Shown here in pieces: positions 46,095-60,000 of a DNA stretch of 60,000 bases. The position numbers and the translations under genes were made by a program. The notes under the pieces are model-generated. The model was given only the letters and a program-made list of their open reading frames with translations, was not told the DNA's origin and did not search any database. The DNA comes from Lineus longissimus (Eukaryota; Nemertea; Pilidiophora; Heteronemertea; Lineidae): the NCBI RefSeq assembly GCF_910592395.1, contig NC_088314.1, positions 6,202,001-6,262,000 on the forward strand, read 5' to 3'. Numbering within the stretch: position 1 is the stretch's first letter; each line of letters starts with the position of its first letter.

Positions 46095-49000
46095 AAAAAG
46101 GTAAAGTAAAAGAAGAATAAAGTTTGGCGTTGCGGCTTTCAAAAAAGTACCCATCAAAGCCTTTGTGAGGTGAAGTTTTATCTCTTTTGAACTGGGTGTT
46201 GAAAGCTCCTCTTTTTAACACATGCGGCTTCCTTCAAGCTTTTTTTCTGAGGTCGTTGACTCGGTCGTTCAGCGCGTCAAAGCCCTGTGGCAACAATCAC
46301 AAAGCAAACGTCCCTCCTCTCCAGAAGAATCAGTACGCTAGCTGACTGGACCCAATAACCAGCATCTGTTGACCCTCAAAGTTCTGACATTGCTTGTAGC
46401 TTTCAGAAAACGCACGCATAAAGGCAGAAAGCTTCGGAGGGAGTAGGTCCTACATACCTCTGAAAGCCGGTTCGGAATGAAGGACTTAGAGAAAACCATA
46501 TGATTTTACTCCATTCGTAGACATAGCCGAATTTTGGCAATCGAAGCTATAACGGTCAAGTACACCACAGGGCGGGGACATGTTCACAATCTCCTGTCAA
46601 TGGTCAAGCCATAGATACGAAGATAGATTCACCAACCAAAACAACGTGAACGCACGACCTATTCTTATTTTATTCATTCCACGTTTGAAGCAAGTGGTGA
46701 CAAATTTAATAAACCAATTCGTGAGACCCTACAGCGATATATGTTAAACCTATTTGCGGCGACAGCTTTACAAGTGCAGCTTCTATCGCTTAACACGATT
46801 ATTCATCTTCTTGTTTAAATGAAATTTTCCGGCCAAAATGTTTTCCAAGACTAAAGGCTTTTTTGTCGACCGATATTGGATGGTATTGCTGTGTTGCAGT
46901 ATAGGCTACAAGTACGATTAAGGTTTTCGTACAAGAGTGATTAACTGTACATGTAATTCCTTTCGAAGTGACAAAGAAATCGCGGCCTTTTCGTCGGCGC
47001 TCCCCCATGCACACGCACACGTCTACAACTCAAAAACAGCAATCACACGCCATATTTTGAACCAGATTTATCTTCTGAACCTGTTCAGTGGTAGATAACA
47101 TAACCGTACGACGTGATGTAGCTGCTACTTGAAAATGATATCTCGCATTGATTGAAGGCTCATAAGGCATGCGTAGTTCTTTATCCTCTGGTGGGGCGTC
47201 CGTTCCTCGTTGCCCCATTTGACAACAGCATTCCGAATTTTCTCACATTGCTTCCCCTGGGACGATAAAGACGATTATTCGCCTTCTCTTCTGATGACCT
47301 GCAGCTGCGATCGCCACCATGATCCCAAGATCAGCAGTCAGATCTACCTGCGGTCTCATGATCCGTAAAGGAAACATCCATGGTGCGCAGTTTTCATATT
47401 TGCAATTAACCATAGCAGCACATACGGGAGCTCGCTGGATTCCCGAAGCGCGGCCACAAGTGGCGTCGTAGACAATTACATTTATACCAGGACTGTACTT
47501 CATATCACCATCGCACGACCCAACAACTGCTATATATTTAAAACATTTCCAACACGATCTTTCTTACATTACAAATCGTATTGGCCTTTCTTGCAAAAAC
47601 TACTTAGTGCATTACACCCTTGACATTGTCATCATTAGCATCATTTAAGAAGCAGTTTGCCAAGGTCACTATTATCGAGAATTAATAAAGATACTTTATA
47701 AGCTCTTGCTATTGCTATTCAAGCCATGCAGAGATGACTTCCATTAATGAAATCACAGTGGTGATATAAGTTGACGCCCTTGGCTTTCATTGGGGAGAAC
47801 TCCATCAGTTCCAACACCAAGATACAAGTCACCAGTGCACCTGCCACAACTACAAGAAATTACACAGTAAATCGACTTGATCGACATCAATAACAATATT
47901 TGTGATCTCAGAGCAGCCGCCCCAAGGGCATTGGTCCGCGATGACGTTTAGCACCCGATTTCTCCATTGCTAAATGACATTTTGGCTGTACAGTGTATCT
48001 ATAATTTGAAGCAGACAGAACATCTCAGCACATTATTAACTTGAAGATTTTGTATCTGAAGGGTAGTGCCTGAAGACAGAAAAGTTTATAAAATCCTCGA
48101 GAAAAATCACCACGTGAGTATATTCAAATTAGAAGAACATGGCGAAAAGCAACATACAGCTCCATCGTAAAAGTTTCGCATAAGGTGATAACTGAACCAA
48201 ACCACGTTTCTCGCCCCAATAAAATAGGCCATTATGGAGACCAAGTATTCTACTTCCCAATCATTTTCTTGGGTGCTAAATTACTTTCGTTGTGCGCCGG
48301 TATTACAAAAAGCTGGCTACACATCTGGCTAATAGTCTTAGCCTTCCTGATGTCGATATACTGATAATGGAGACCAATGGAGACCAGAAACATTGTAGTT
48401 ATTGTAGAGTAAAAACGTCCTTAGGTATGCAATAATGATGCGACCCTAGTTGTCCTAATGTATTTTTTGTGCCAGCTTTCCCCCGGTTGTTTTCTGCCAC
48501 CTCAAAAATTCCGGCCTCCAACCACCAACGGCAAGTTATTGCCGAACGCTGTCACCGTCATTTTCATAACTCTGTCTTTTACTCATTGTTAGTCCAGAAG
48601 GATTCTCCATGTCCTCTTTTACTGGCGGTTTGTGTCTGACGTGTCTGCGGTAGTGAAAATATATTTGTGTTATTTTTTCGGGGGGGGGGGGGGGGCACAC
48701 TGTATATCACCATGAACTCGCGCATGTCTTCCAATGCACAGCAATTTCCTTCACAGTCACAGTATCCATCAGCAGTCCAATTCAGCCAGTGCCACAAAAC
48801 CATTACCCAACAAGCTTTCGTTAATTAGTAATTCCTGATATACCAGGGAAATCTTATCAACATTGCATGACTAGTTCTCTGAGTGTCGGCCCAGTACGTG
48901 ATAGACAAATCATGCTCGTTTAGACATATCGCTATCGTGAGATCTCGGCGTGATCAGAACACAAAATGGCGGACAACAAAAATAGCAACTTTCCTGGACT

Positions 49001-52000
49001 CTTGTTTAGGATGGATAGCAATTAGCAATTAAGAATTCATATGTTGCGCCTAAAAGGGCCGTTTTGTGTCGTTTTGTAGAAGAATAATTGCTATACTGTT
49101 GACTAAAGAAAAAGTTGGTTTCTACAACACAGCGTAAAAAAATGAATGCAAATATCGCACTTATATAACTTCAATTTGCCAACCGTTATCGCGCCTGCAT
49201 GCAGTCAAAGGCATGTCTCATCGAATCAGACGTGCAAAAAAGATATGGCGAGCTTCCAGCCTCTGTAATACGGTAATTGAAGTCTCCAAGTTTCACCGGG
49301 GTTAGTAAAGGATTCATATGACTTTATCGCTTACTGCTGTCCCATTACTTCATCATGACTACCAGCCTTTCTGTATTCGGCAAAGTGCTGGAGGATTTAT
49401 GCAATTCGTACGGTCACTTAACAACTACCACTGTGCAGTGTCGCTGTACATTTGCGTCCTCTTTATGGACGATGACAGACGTTGGCGCAGAAAAAATCAT
49501 ATCCTCATCTCTATCAATTTAGACCATCAGTCATTCTTTTTTTTAAGTCACTAATAGTATAGTACAAGATTAAAACGAGGCGGAGTTTCGTTCCGGTCAC
49601 AAACGAAGCCTTGGGGTGACGGGATGAGAAGAATATGTCAAAAAAGAAACACACAAAGTTTCACATTGGTGACCAAACCCGTGTGAGATGGCTCAGGCTC
49701 TTCCGTTCTCTTCAAGGTCATCGCTTGAAGATAATCCACAAATGTCACTAATGGACCGACAACACCTGCTAGTGGTCTCAGCACGTAATCCGAACAAAAT
49801 CTGATTTTGTAAGTAATAACTTACATGAACCATGTACTGAGGCACAAATATAAAGATACACTATCATTCAGATTACTTATCGTGTTTGGAACAACCAACC
49901 TATCGGGTGGATCCGCACGACTGGGCAACATAACCAAACCATACTTTTAGCTGATTGTATCACGAAAACTAGAATACAGACAATGACGAAGTCAAAGATG
50001 TTCTTCTTGGTATTTGCTGTTTCGCATTTGGGACATAAAAGCATAGCATGAGCGGGCAACATCAACATTTTTAGTCCTTACTTTTAATTTACAGACTTCA
50101 TTTAGCGAAGATTCATCCATTGTTCGGGAATACGCATCTTGACCCTCAATGTGTTGATATGGCTAACCACGGAGGCAATACCGCTGGAATAGAGTCTCCA
50201 CTAAACGTCGTCGCCGGCCTAATGGGGCGGTTGCGAAAGCTCTTTACATATCAATCTACCTTCATCATCAATATGCACCTGCATCAAAGTCACCGGTAAC
50301 ATCATGTTATTGCTATGTTTGGTGTATAGCGCAGACGTCATACCCCTTTGGGCTTCTCTATTGATTCTGCAAGCTGATACTGCTCGTGATGGCCGTTCGT
50401 GACGTTTTAGACATGTCGGTATATCGGCCGGAGATCTCTTAGATGTAGGTGGCAGTCGGTCAACATCCCGGAGGAACGGATATTCTGCCTTCAGGGCATT
50501 TGTGGCGCAGTAATAAAGACTTTGCTTCCATCGCCATGATGATAACCATCGGGTAATGCCATGAATATGGTGGTACAATATTCAGTGATCTTACATAGAC
50601 TGTTTGTGATGAGATGGACTCCTGTCGGCTTTATGTTGTTAGTATTAAAGTTACTTGACTGCTGGGCGTAAACGTCTGATCAGATCACTGGATTTCTTCA
50701 TATTATTTTGTTACCAAACACTTGCTTTTGCGCTGTTGCTCCCAATGGCTTATGAAACAGATATTCGTGTCACGTTTTGGCACGGATAGATCTCACACTT
50801 TGCTTCTGTACCGTTTCCTCGCCACTTCCGCATATATCCTACTTAAATCAGAAAAGGTAAACGACACATGACAAATCTGGTGACAGAAATCAAATTATCA
50901 GATTCAATGCCATTTATGATGAAATCTTTCAATATAAATGTAAATCGATTCTTTCAACTACAAAACAAAATCGCAACTTGTCAGTTTTCCATCCAAATGT
51001 CAGTAAATATCCATGATGAATTCGATTCGATTCGTTCTATCAGTCGCAGAGCCAAGGTGTATGTAAAACCAGAAACGAAATGACGCAGAACTGGAGGTGA
51101 GTCTGGAGACCGATTCTGGAGGGTAGATTTCATTAATTGGTTTCGACTTGAGTGGGACCTGGGGTGGGACCGCGATTTTTGGTCTGCAGTTTATGAATTA
51201 TTATATGCTTGCATGTGCTTTGCACCTAGCTGGATGATGTAAAACATTACCCGGACAACTATAGATAATGCCCCCACTGAGCGAAGCACCGACACCGCCT
51301 TACGAACACCCATTTTGTTTCGTTTCTCTCTCGGTTCATTCTTGCTTTGCAGAAGGCCGCGGAGCAATCACCAATGCAAGCTTTCAACAAATTTAAGTCA
51401 ATCATTTCACATGCCAAGATTCCGGGTCGAATGCAATCACTACGCCACTCGGTTCACAGCGCTTATAGTCAACGTTGAATTTGGCGGCACTATAGAATAA
51501 TTGCAGGGTTTGTCAGACATTGATGGAGCTGGTATCTCTGACGTGAGTCTGACACGAAATTTTGACATTTATAAATCCGCTTGATTTTATGCGATCGGAA
51601 TTTTCGTGAGGGATCAGAAATTGCATTTTGAATAAAAACGTATAGCATGAGCTATAGTGCCATTCATTATAGATTACGTCAAGGACAGGAAGTAGGAAGC
51701 GTATAGCACGTCTACTAGATGATGGTGGCCGCCGGTTATAAACATCACCCGGAATCTGCAATATAGTTTGACAAATTGAAGATGATTCGTTTTACCAGAG
51801 AGAGAGTCTTGTCAAAGACAATAACCCTCGCCACCCGGGTCATAGCCCTTCAACATCAGCGTTACCAGACGCTCCACAGATACAGTTCAATAAACGCAAC
51901 CTTAGCGTAATCAGACTAAACCCACGTTTGCGCACATCCGGATTGGAATCCAAAATGAGGCTGAGAGTACAATAGGACCGGATATACGCACCACATATAC

Positions 52001-55000
52001 TTACCACATACATACCATACCACAACCACATACCAACACTTACCATTATATACCAGCAGTGTATGACCGGTAATACACTGCGGCTAGTACATGATTCCAT
52101 TATAACCGCATTACTAAGGATTCCTTGACTCATCGGATTCTTGGCTAATCTTCCAGTACAGTCCGTGCTCCGGCTACATTTGACCTTTGGGAGAATGACT
52201 CTATTGTGTACGGGCGACTACAAGGCGACAAGTCACCACAGCAATGAACAATCAATCATCCACGGAGGCCCATACATGTGGCTAGGCTCAGCGCCTACTC
52301 TTATTCCCTAAGTTTCACTCTAATGATTCTTAGCCTTATCGCAGCTGCTATAGACACCCTTCAGAAGATACACATATCACCGTAATTGTGTCCCATGCTA
52401 CGATTATAACAGGACATATCAACAATAATGATTTTTATGTGCGAGAGTTTTGTGGTGTCATCAACATACATCATAGCCATTGGCTTCGAGTTAAGTTGCG
52501 TTTGTCCCATAACGACTGCTGTCACATCATTGACGTCATCGCCGTTGTCTGAAGCGTCTGGTGCACCCTGGGCATTGACAAGACCAATAGACCTCACGGG
52601 CGAAGGATGACATGAATTAGATAATTCACCATGTTCCAACTTCCCCGGCTGTATGTGCGTGGAGTTATTAGTTTGGATGAAACAATAATGACACTGTGGT
52701 CAGTGCAGGTGGCTTCAGAGACTGAGGGAGATGCGTTAATAATCACTATTATAATTGACGAGTTGCACTTAGCGTTAAAAACCTTAATAAGCCTGATTTT
52801 ACCTCTACTGTCATCCATTATCAACTAACATGATGTAGTTTTACACAAGGGAGGTTAATAGGTATGTTTGAGTACTATAAAGTCATTGCGACAATAACAT
52901 GCATTTTGTAGTCCAGTTTTCATGATCACATCATGTCCAGTAGTTGGTAGTTCCAGTAGTTGTTTGTTGTTGTTGTTAGAAGTATAAGTAAGTAGGGGAT
53001 TCCAGTAAGGCCGCATCATAGTTTACTGTTAGCAACAACAACAACACTGACAGTGGAAATTTTATGACTCTGAGTAACATATCATCTATCAATATCAATA
53101 TACCACTGTCGCCATTGACGTAAATATAGATAACGCCCGGAGATTTTACTCACAAACCAGCACCCCATTTACACCAAACCCACAACATACCAGCACCCAC
53201 ACAATCCGATTTTTATACCTCGAACAGCCCGCGCCAAGGGTATATGCTAGTAGATATAATCGCCCTTGGAGATTCCGTCCAATACCAAGCCCTGGTTTGC
53301 AACAAACTGCATCAGAAATTCAAACTGTCTGTACCCCCGGCCTCGGTTTCATTTGACAAAAGGCAAGGTAATGCAAACATCTCAAACGCTTTGGCCTTGG
53401 CTTCGTGATGTTTGAAGAGTGTTATTCGAGTTGCTTTCGAGCCAAAGGCTCTACTTCGACCTTGTAATGTCACCAATCCTTAGCTATCATCTAGTGCGAA
53501 GCGTTACATCATAAATTCAAGATGCAGTAGTAGTGGACTTGTTTGGAGAATACGATCTGTCCTCAACCTTTGCTATCAGTGCAGTGTTCGATCAGTGCAA
53601 CACGCTCAGAGCGACAAGTTGGGGATGAGATACTGGTATCTTAAATTGGTTTTTCATATGAAAATGACTTCCAGCTGGACTGCAAAGCGTTACATCAGAG
53701 TCTTTCCCAAGACTCTGGTTACATTAAGTATTCAAGACGCAGAAGCCGGTTTTCGATGGCTTCGCGTGATCTTTCGATGCTCTTTGCCGTGGTCGATCAG
53801 CGTGAAGACGACATGGAAAGTGGAAGTAATTAAGTCGATAACAGTTTCTCTAAATCCAGTTTGATGCCGTCTTCAAAGCGTGTTCGGAAGTAAATCGAGT
53901 TTTATTGCTATGACAGGTTATATATAACGGTTATGGAAGTATATGGTATATACGGCGGGAAATCTAAAATGTTTAAGAACTGGCATCATTGTTTAGGAGG
54001 GACACTACCGAATGTTGTAAACATCACTGGGGTGGGCCGGTGAGTGCATTGTATGGTTAGTTTTAGGAACACTGAGCGATTCGTCTTCGCCACACCTGCG
54101 TTCTAAGGTGCTTATCACGTCATCGTCAAAGGAAACCTTCTGCTAATTATAAGCTGTGCGAGCAGCGTGTTTTTGGTCCACTTCCCCACCTGAGGTGGTA
54201 AGGAAACTACAACGAATACTTGTAGCCTGTCGACTTTATCATGTCTATTGATGATCTGTTAGAATGATTCTAAGCCCTGTAAAAAAACGAACTGAAGGGG
54301 GAAACGCTTGAAGTATGGTCCAAGTCCCGGAAGTTCCGTTGACGTAATCAACAGTTGAGTTAATAGTGTGCCACACAACTATGCATGCAATATTGTACGG
54401 CGGAAAGCCAGCAAGGAACAAGCGTTTTTATAGATACACCCTGTACGGCGAGATTTACCAACTACTCTTGAAAGCCAGTTTGATGATTCAGAGTGCATCC
54501 ACAGCTGGGCCTCTTGAGAAACGGGTTATCATTAATCATAAGTGATGATCCCGAAACTGTACAGTTGGCCAAGACTTTATAATTGCGCTGTCAGACTCCC
54601 GTGGTGGCCGATTTATAACGCTTTGACAGTGATCGCGGGCCAGGATATGACCAAGGCGATATTTGTCCTTGTTTTTTGACGTCAGAGGACACCAATGTTG
54701 TGAAAGAGACACCTCTTCAAAAATTTCTCCCATAAACAATAGTCTAAAAATAGTCTGATGATAAGGAAGGGTAGCGGTTGTCAACATTATGTTCTTTTCA
54801 AAAACAATCCCGTTGACCTAGACTACCATACTCCATTTTCACTCTTCTGAGATCAGTGGCAGACTATATAATGGCAACCCCAACGATTCCCTATAACATT
54901 CGTGAAGAACAGACATGCGGAACTGACTTCTTCCGATCCCAGACTCATTACACCAAGGATTACTACAAATATCTTTTGCGGATACAAACCTCCCAAGCGC

Positions 55001-57220
55001 AAACACTTTGTCAGACTAACGGCTTCATCCAGGGACAGCAGTACCGCAATTTTATTTTATTGATTACGTTTTGGAAAATGAGGCATGGTGCCGTATCGAA
55101 TTGGTCGAGTCAACGCTCAAAGTCACGTAGGAGGAATTGCAGTTGTTCAGATCGATGAAATCATGTAAGGCATTCAATCAAACAGATTTCAAGTAGGGTG
55201 GGAATTAGTTTGACAGAGACCACGCATCTATCAATGGGCGCAGAATCAGATGGAACTGCATGTATTTTAACATGGGACACGCAATCCCGCGCAACTACAT
55301 TCGTGATGATGAATTGTTTGCCGAAGGCTTTCAACTGTAAATCCACAGAATTACCACGTAGAGCTCTCCATCCGTCGTATTACCTTTTGCATAAAGTTGC
55401 AGTGCTTTCGTTCTTCCTCTTCTCGGAGTTCTCCTCGAGCAGTTGTAGGCTATCATCGAAATTCTGGAATAGTGATCACTCAACCCTAAACTGATCAACA
55501 AGACAATCTTCTTTCAATGTATCTTTTCTTCTGGACAGGATTAATTACCAATGGAGACTTGGTCTGCATCTCTATCTTCCCTCGGCTATTGACGAGTCTT
55601 TTTTCTCATTTATTATTGACGATATCAGTGCTCTTATTTAATCAAGAGTCCTGAAACAAAGATTGCAGCGTGCGGCAGGTAATGCTTTCCTTTAGTTCCC
55701 GATGTGTTATTCCCCAAACGTTCCCAACATTATTCCCTCCCGACATTTTATCAACGCAAGTAGATGTCGAACGTGTTAGAGGTGCCTCGCCGGTAATCTG
55801 TAAGGTCGTATGATATGACGCGGCTAACTGGTGAGCTCTCTCAATTAATTGGAGAGAAGAAGCAAGTAATAGTGTTTATCAAGACCTCACCTACATCACG
55901 ATGATTTGGCTCCTCGTGCCCTAAGTATCTAGACACGCCAGACAGAATCCTCTCAATAGGTAATGAGATATAGGTAAAGAAATAACTGCCCATGTTGCTC
56001 AAGATGTAAGAGATGGTCTAGTTTGAATGAAATCAATATTTTAAGATATTTTAAGAAGATGAAATTAGCGTCTCTGCTAATTTCGCTTTATTTCTTGCGA
56101 TAATGCGACCAAATGCATTCCAGTTCCCATATGAGTAACAACATGACATTTATTCGGCATTATCTTAGAAGGCATGCTTTAGGGAGTTGCCTAATGCCAC
56201 TACTTAGAAATCGTGCAAGAATAATCAATGGGGGCTGCCAATGTTTATGAAAAATACAATTATCGTCTGTCGGGTTTTCTTCCGGTGCATTCCTGATGAG
56301 GATGGTATATTTTTAGCTTATCTTATACGTAAACTTTCTCCAAAACTGCTGTGATCCTGTTTATGTGATTTATTAGCACTCTTTCAAGGATAATCAAGGT
56401 GTTTTTTTACAAAAGAGATATACGTAGCCCATCGAGGGGCCTCTCTCTGGAATCGACACCTGTTCCTGTTTAATGATGCTGTCAAAGGCTACAGACGACC
56501 TGTAAAACTATACCTATATAACCGTCTTTAGAAGCCCGTGGCGTGGCTGAACGTACGATTGCCAAAATCTATATCTGGTATCGCACCCACTCGCTAAATC
56601 TGCCCTATATATCACGGAATCCGGGAATCGATATATATCAGAGTACTGTCAAAAGGCACTAAACAACAATATTGACAGCTTAAGCAATACTGACGCTAAT
56701 GAAACGGTAGTCAGTCATATGTATATACGCTGTCTTGTGTATCTTGCCTGGCGTTGGACACCAGTGGGTGACCTTCCCTATCGGCCAACAGATGAGGATA
56801 CCGCCAAAATCATCCCAGGAAGTCATTAAGAATGGCATATCGAAAAATCGATCCCAAACTCCATCAGAAACTACTCGTGAAATCAGCGTGGTTCTTCGTC
56901 GATCAGGGCACATTCCTAGCCGAGACCACCGACAGACCGCCACGATGAGGTTACCATGAAAGTCGAGGTCTCGTGGGGTTCGGAATGCACCTTTATCCGG
57001 AATCAATATCTCCACTCCATCTGAGATCGCACTGAGCAGACAGAGCCGAATAACCTCCAACTGTTCCTCACAGAATTATTCAATGGATGGCAAATGATCT
57101 ATTATTCAAGTCTTATGTCCCGAAATAGATCCTCTTTCGTATCTGACACATCAAAGTGGTTTCCATTATCTTCCCGTTCATCCACCATTGAAATGAAATT
57201 TCACCGTGTCGTCTTAGATT
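46095..57220. other. Large stretch without a supported gene
   Basis: Many ORFs of 60-130 codons occur on both strands (for example minus 50219-50578 and minus 56680-57060), but they lack splice-consistent partners or recognisable domains, and several begin at TTG only because no ATG is in frame. Low-complexity spots are a CCATAC-rich tract near 51985-52050, a (TTG)n/(CAA)n inverted pair at 52964-52977 and 53033-53046, and the poly(G) run listed separately. Confidence 0.4.
48680..48695. repeat. Poly(G) tract, 16 bp
   Basis: Sixteen uninterrupted G residues. Confidence 0.95.
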
Positions 57221-57229
57221 TACTTCAAT

Positions 57230-57640
57230 TATTCTCCATTTTCTATAAATCGGAGCAAAGTGGGAACATCTGAGTGTTGCTTCCGGGATGTCGTCTGCCG
57301 AGACAACGCGGAAAAGGCGGAAACAAATATGGCGGACGCAACTTTGGCACGCATCATTACAGACAAGACGTTTGTTTGTGTTTTCCTTTCTCATCTCATG
57401 AAGCAATTAGTTCAACAAACTCTCGAGTTTTGAGCGAGAGTTCATAAGTTTACATGCAATGAGCCGAGACAATTCGTACAAATGCCTTTTTATTCTTTTG
57501 TCATCGTATGTTCTTGGTGTTTAATTATTCATCACAATTTTCTATGAATCGGAGCAAATTGCATGGCGGGGTCGGTTGAATTCCGTCATTTCCGGGACGG
57601 TCTTCTGCCGAGATGGTGAAAAAACCAGCCTCGTCCCAAG
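57230..57640. repeat. Diverged tandem duplication with ATGG starts, about 300-bp period
   Basis: TTTTCTATRAATCGGAGCAAA and TTCCGGGA...TCTGCCGAGA occur at about 57240-57305 and 57539-57614. After the first copy lies AAATATGGCGGACG. After the second, an ATG at 57613 opens a 51-codon frame (MVKKPASSQ...) that meets a possible GTGAGT donor near 57763. Alternative first exons or promoter duplication are conceivable but unproven. Confidence 0.45.
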
Positions 57641-57769
57641 CTATTGCGCCTCCGCCAATTCCTGACGCAATGTTGGATTGTAGCTCCGTTTACAACTCAT
57701 TGCAAAAGCCATTCTTTTCAAGAGGGAATTTACTTATGTTGGAGCGATGCGATTTCCTTTATCTGTGAG

Positions 57770-60000
57770 TAGTTTATCTTCAAATCTGTCATACCAAATC
57801 CCTCTTCTGTATCATAAATGTGCGATAGCAATTGCAAAGTGTCATTATAAGAATATGTGTCATATTAAAACTTAGAGAGCTTACGTTTGAAGAGGACTTG
57901 GCTCTGATTAGTCGCTTCTTCTGTCTTGAGATATATCATAGCACGAGGCAGAGTGTGCGATGTAGTGGTGTGAATGTACGACGTGGCTTTGACAAACATA
58001 AAATAAAATTTACGTGGAAAGGGCGTGCGGGGTCGCTTTAATAATCAATTTGCTTCAAAGAACCGCGAGATTGAAATTGTCTTATTCCGATTACAATGCA
58101 CTCATCCTTGTCTATTTCCGTAGATCGAAATCACCATGTAGTGTTTTTCTTGTCGGCTCTGCCTGTCGGATCCCGAGGGCAAAACCATAATGTAATTTTT
58201 CTCTACCCCGACAAGACGGAAACGGATATTTTGTGAACCGATTTGTCACGTACTGAGCCGCCAATTTGACCGCCCCGACACCAATAAAATCGATGAAAAC
58301 GAATTTACGGGTTTGACGAAGGAGAAGGTCTCATGTCGATTTGAATGAGGTATGTTTAGACGCCGTATCAAACGCGTGGTTAGCCAATGTTAGTTGTATT
58401 CATGGCGCACCGTGATAACTGACCGGCTGCGTGCGTCACTGACCTTGGGATGCTGCTCAGCAAGACTGATTTGAGACTCGTCAGGCGGACTTGGCAATGA
58501 CTGAGATCAAAGTCAAGTCAAACTTGAAAATATTTATTCATGTAACGGTTTTATCATGTATCACCGAATAGTGTTATCTTGAAAATGCTCCTTGGGATGG
58601 AGTTTAACTTCTACCAATGAGACTATATCCAGTGATCTGTCTGCAACCACTGCCAATATCCCACTCCACCGACAGTCTAACCCGGCGTCAATCGATCTCT
58701 TCGTATTTACTTGATAATAAGCTAACGATCTCGACCTTAATTAGTAGTTGAATCAATTCAACGGCTCATCGCTTTTTGATAGCTGCCAATTGATGATCGA
58801 GAGGAACCTGCAAAAGGTTGGCAGAATTTGTACGTCTCCAGGGGCGTTTAGACTTAAGCCATCAAATTGATGGTAGAATGGAGACTATACGACCTATAAA
58901 GAAGGTTTACATAATGAAATATGTAAAGGAATTGAATTCACTTCACCGAACACGATATTCCCAGCCAAAAGGAAGACTTCATTGGCATTATCTGTCTCAG
59001 TGAGCCACCTGAGGATTATTTAATATTAATCTAGTCCCAAGCTGATAATAACAACCCCCTAAAAAAGTCTCCTTGCATGAATGAGCTTGGCACTGGGAGG
59101 CCATGTTTTCTGGTACTTTATGCTATTTGTACAGGCGTCACGGGCTAACAAAAGCCTTTGGCACTGAGGTCGTCCTCTGTTTGATATTTTCTTCAATCTC
59201 CGTGTTGAATCTCATGTAAAATAACTGCTCAAATTCGTGTTTATATCATAGTGTACCATCTAATTTTAGCGCCTCTTTAATTTTTAGAAACTTCTTCCGC
59301 ATTTCCCCCAAATCAATTTGATAGTTCTTTTTGGGTAAAATCTAATCACGCTGTATTCTAAAAACACCCTAGCAAAACAAAAACCCTGCAGATAATCAAA
59401 CATAGCAGAGTTCAATTTCTATATTTCCCTATGGTATACTGGAGGTGTCACGCAGAATCATTTTGCCTCAACTGGGAAGACGTTTGTGCAGCTTCCCGCG
59501 GAGTGATTTGATTTTGTATGATTTATGAGCTGATTGGAAGTAGAGCCATGTAACGTTTTTCATTGGTTAGGATCGTGATCTGAGTGAGGCGACGCAATTA
59601 CAATCATGGATTACGTCTGTACATCAATCATTATCGTTACTGCAGCTTTATCATAGACAAGTGTCGAAAGCATTTTTTCCATTTTCTCTTCTCATATATA
59701 ATGCCCATGTTTCCTTAAGGGTCAAGGGCACCTTTGGAGGCGGGGTTGAAAGTAGTTTTTTACGAGGTCACCCTTGTTCACGATCGAAAGGAGACCTTTC
59801 AGATTTCTCAATTTCTCGAGAGACATTGTAATATTATGTTCGTAATCATACTGTAAACACGCGAAAGGTATGAAAAACTGGAATAAAAGTGATAAACCTT
59901 TTGAGAACGATTTTTATCCGCAATTAATATCCCCAGCCACAGCTCAGACTTCTCAGATGAAGCCTTAGGCTTGCAGTAAGCCGATACTCCACATTCGATA
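57770..60000. other. No feature seen
   Basis: No supported gene, RNA or clear repeat to the right edge of the window. Confidence 0.45.

Noticed and set aside
50219-50578. 119-codon minus-strand ORF
   Set aside because: It starts at TTG, has no splice partner and no recognisable domain; ORFs of this length are expected by chance in 60 kb.
56680-57060. 126-codon minus-strand ORF
   Set aside because: It looks protein-like but lacks an ATG near its beginning and any domain I recognise; no phase-matched neighbouring exon was seen.

Overview
The window looks like nuclear DNA of a marine invertebrate metazoan. Genes are split by GT-AG introns, coding density is low, no bacterial-style operons or long uninterrupted ORFs exist, and microsatellites, short TIR elements, foldback elements and frequent acatgta-type palindromes are scattered throughout. 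A lophotrochozoan or deuterostome-like genome is my guess; phylum cannot be decided from this sequence alone. Almost all open frames of 60-150 codons here are chance frames or repeats. The real genes had to be pieced together from short exons with matching splice phases.

Three genes are supported. (1) A CaMK1-like Ca2+/calmodulin-dependent protein kinase on the minus strand: start codon at 18463, exons 18339-18463, 16663-16797 and 8584-8658. It covers the glycine-rich loop to the hinge; the rest of the kinase is not seen and probably lies beyond the left edge. Introns are about 1.5 and 8 kb and hold foldback, SINE-like and tandem-repeat DNA. (2) ATRIP, the ATR-interacting checkpoint protein, on the plus strand in nine coding exons, 21455-26602, about 932 aa. 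The CaMK1-like gene and ATRIP are divergent, with about 3 kb between start codons, and both start codons are overlapped by a tiny upstream ORF. (3) A minus-strand gene at 31379-33215 for a cysteine-rich protein with a GPI-anchor-like C-terminus; four phase-matched exons are visible, but the signal-peptide exon is not found.

Layout: 1-8.5 kb, intronic or intergenic DNA with nested MITEs and a weak three-exon plus-strand candidate gene; 8.6-18.5 kb, CaMK1-like gene with a minisatellite-armed foldback element at 14.26-15.10 kb; 17.7-18.7 kb, two CRE/ATGGC/GGCGCC promoter-like blocks around its first exon; 21.4-27.0 kb, ATRIP; 27.1-28.0 kb, a 67-bp minisatellite; 29.3-30.05 kb, a nested inverted-repeat element; 31.2-33.2 kb, the GPI-type gene; 33.2-39.5 kb, mostly non-coding with two compact hairpins; 39.5-41.8 kb, a striking 2.3-kb foldback element with arms of 21/22-bp repeats, a long hairpin core that looks identical on both sides, and a 6-bp target duplication; 41.8-60 kb, mostly non-coding with degenerate local duplications and low-complexity tracts.

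The best candidate for something undescribed is the pair of minisatellite-armed foldback elements (39.5-41.8 and 14.3-15.1 kb). They share an architecture and a similar repeat core but have different termini.
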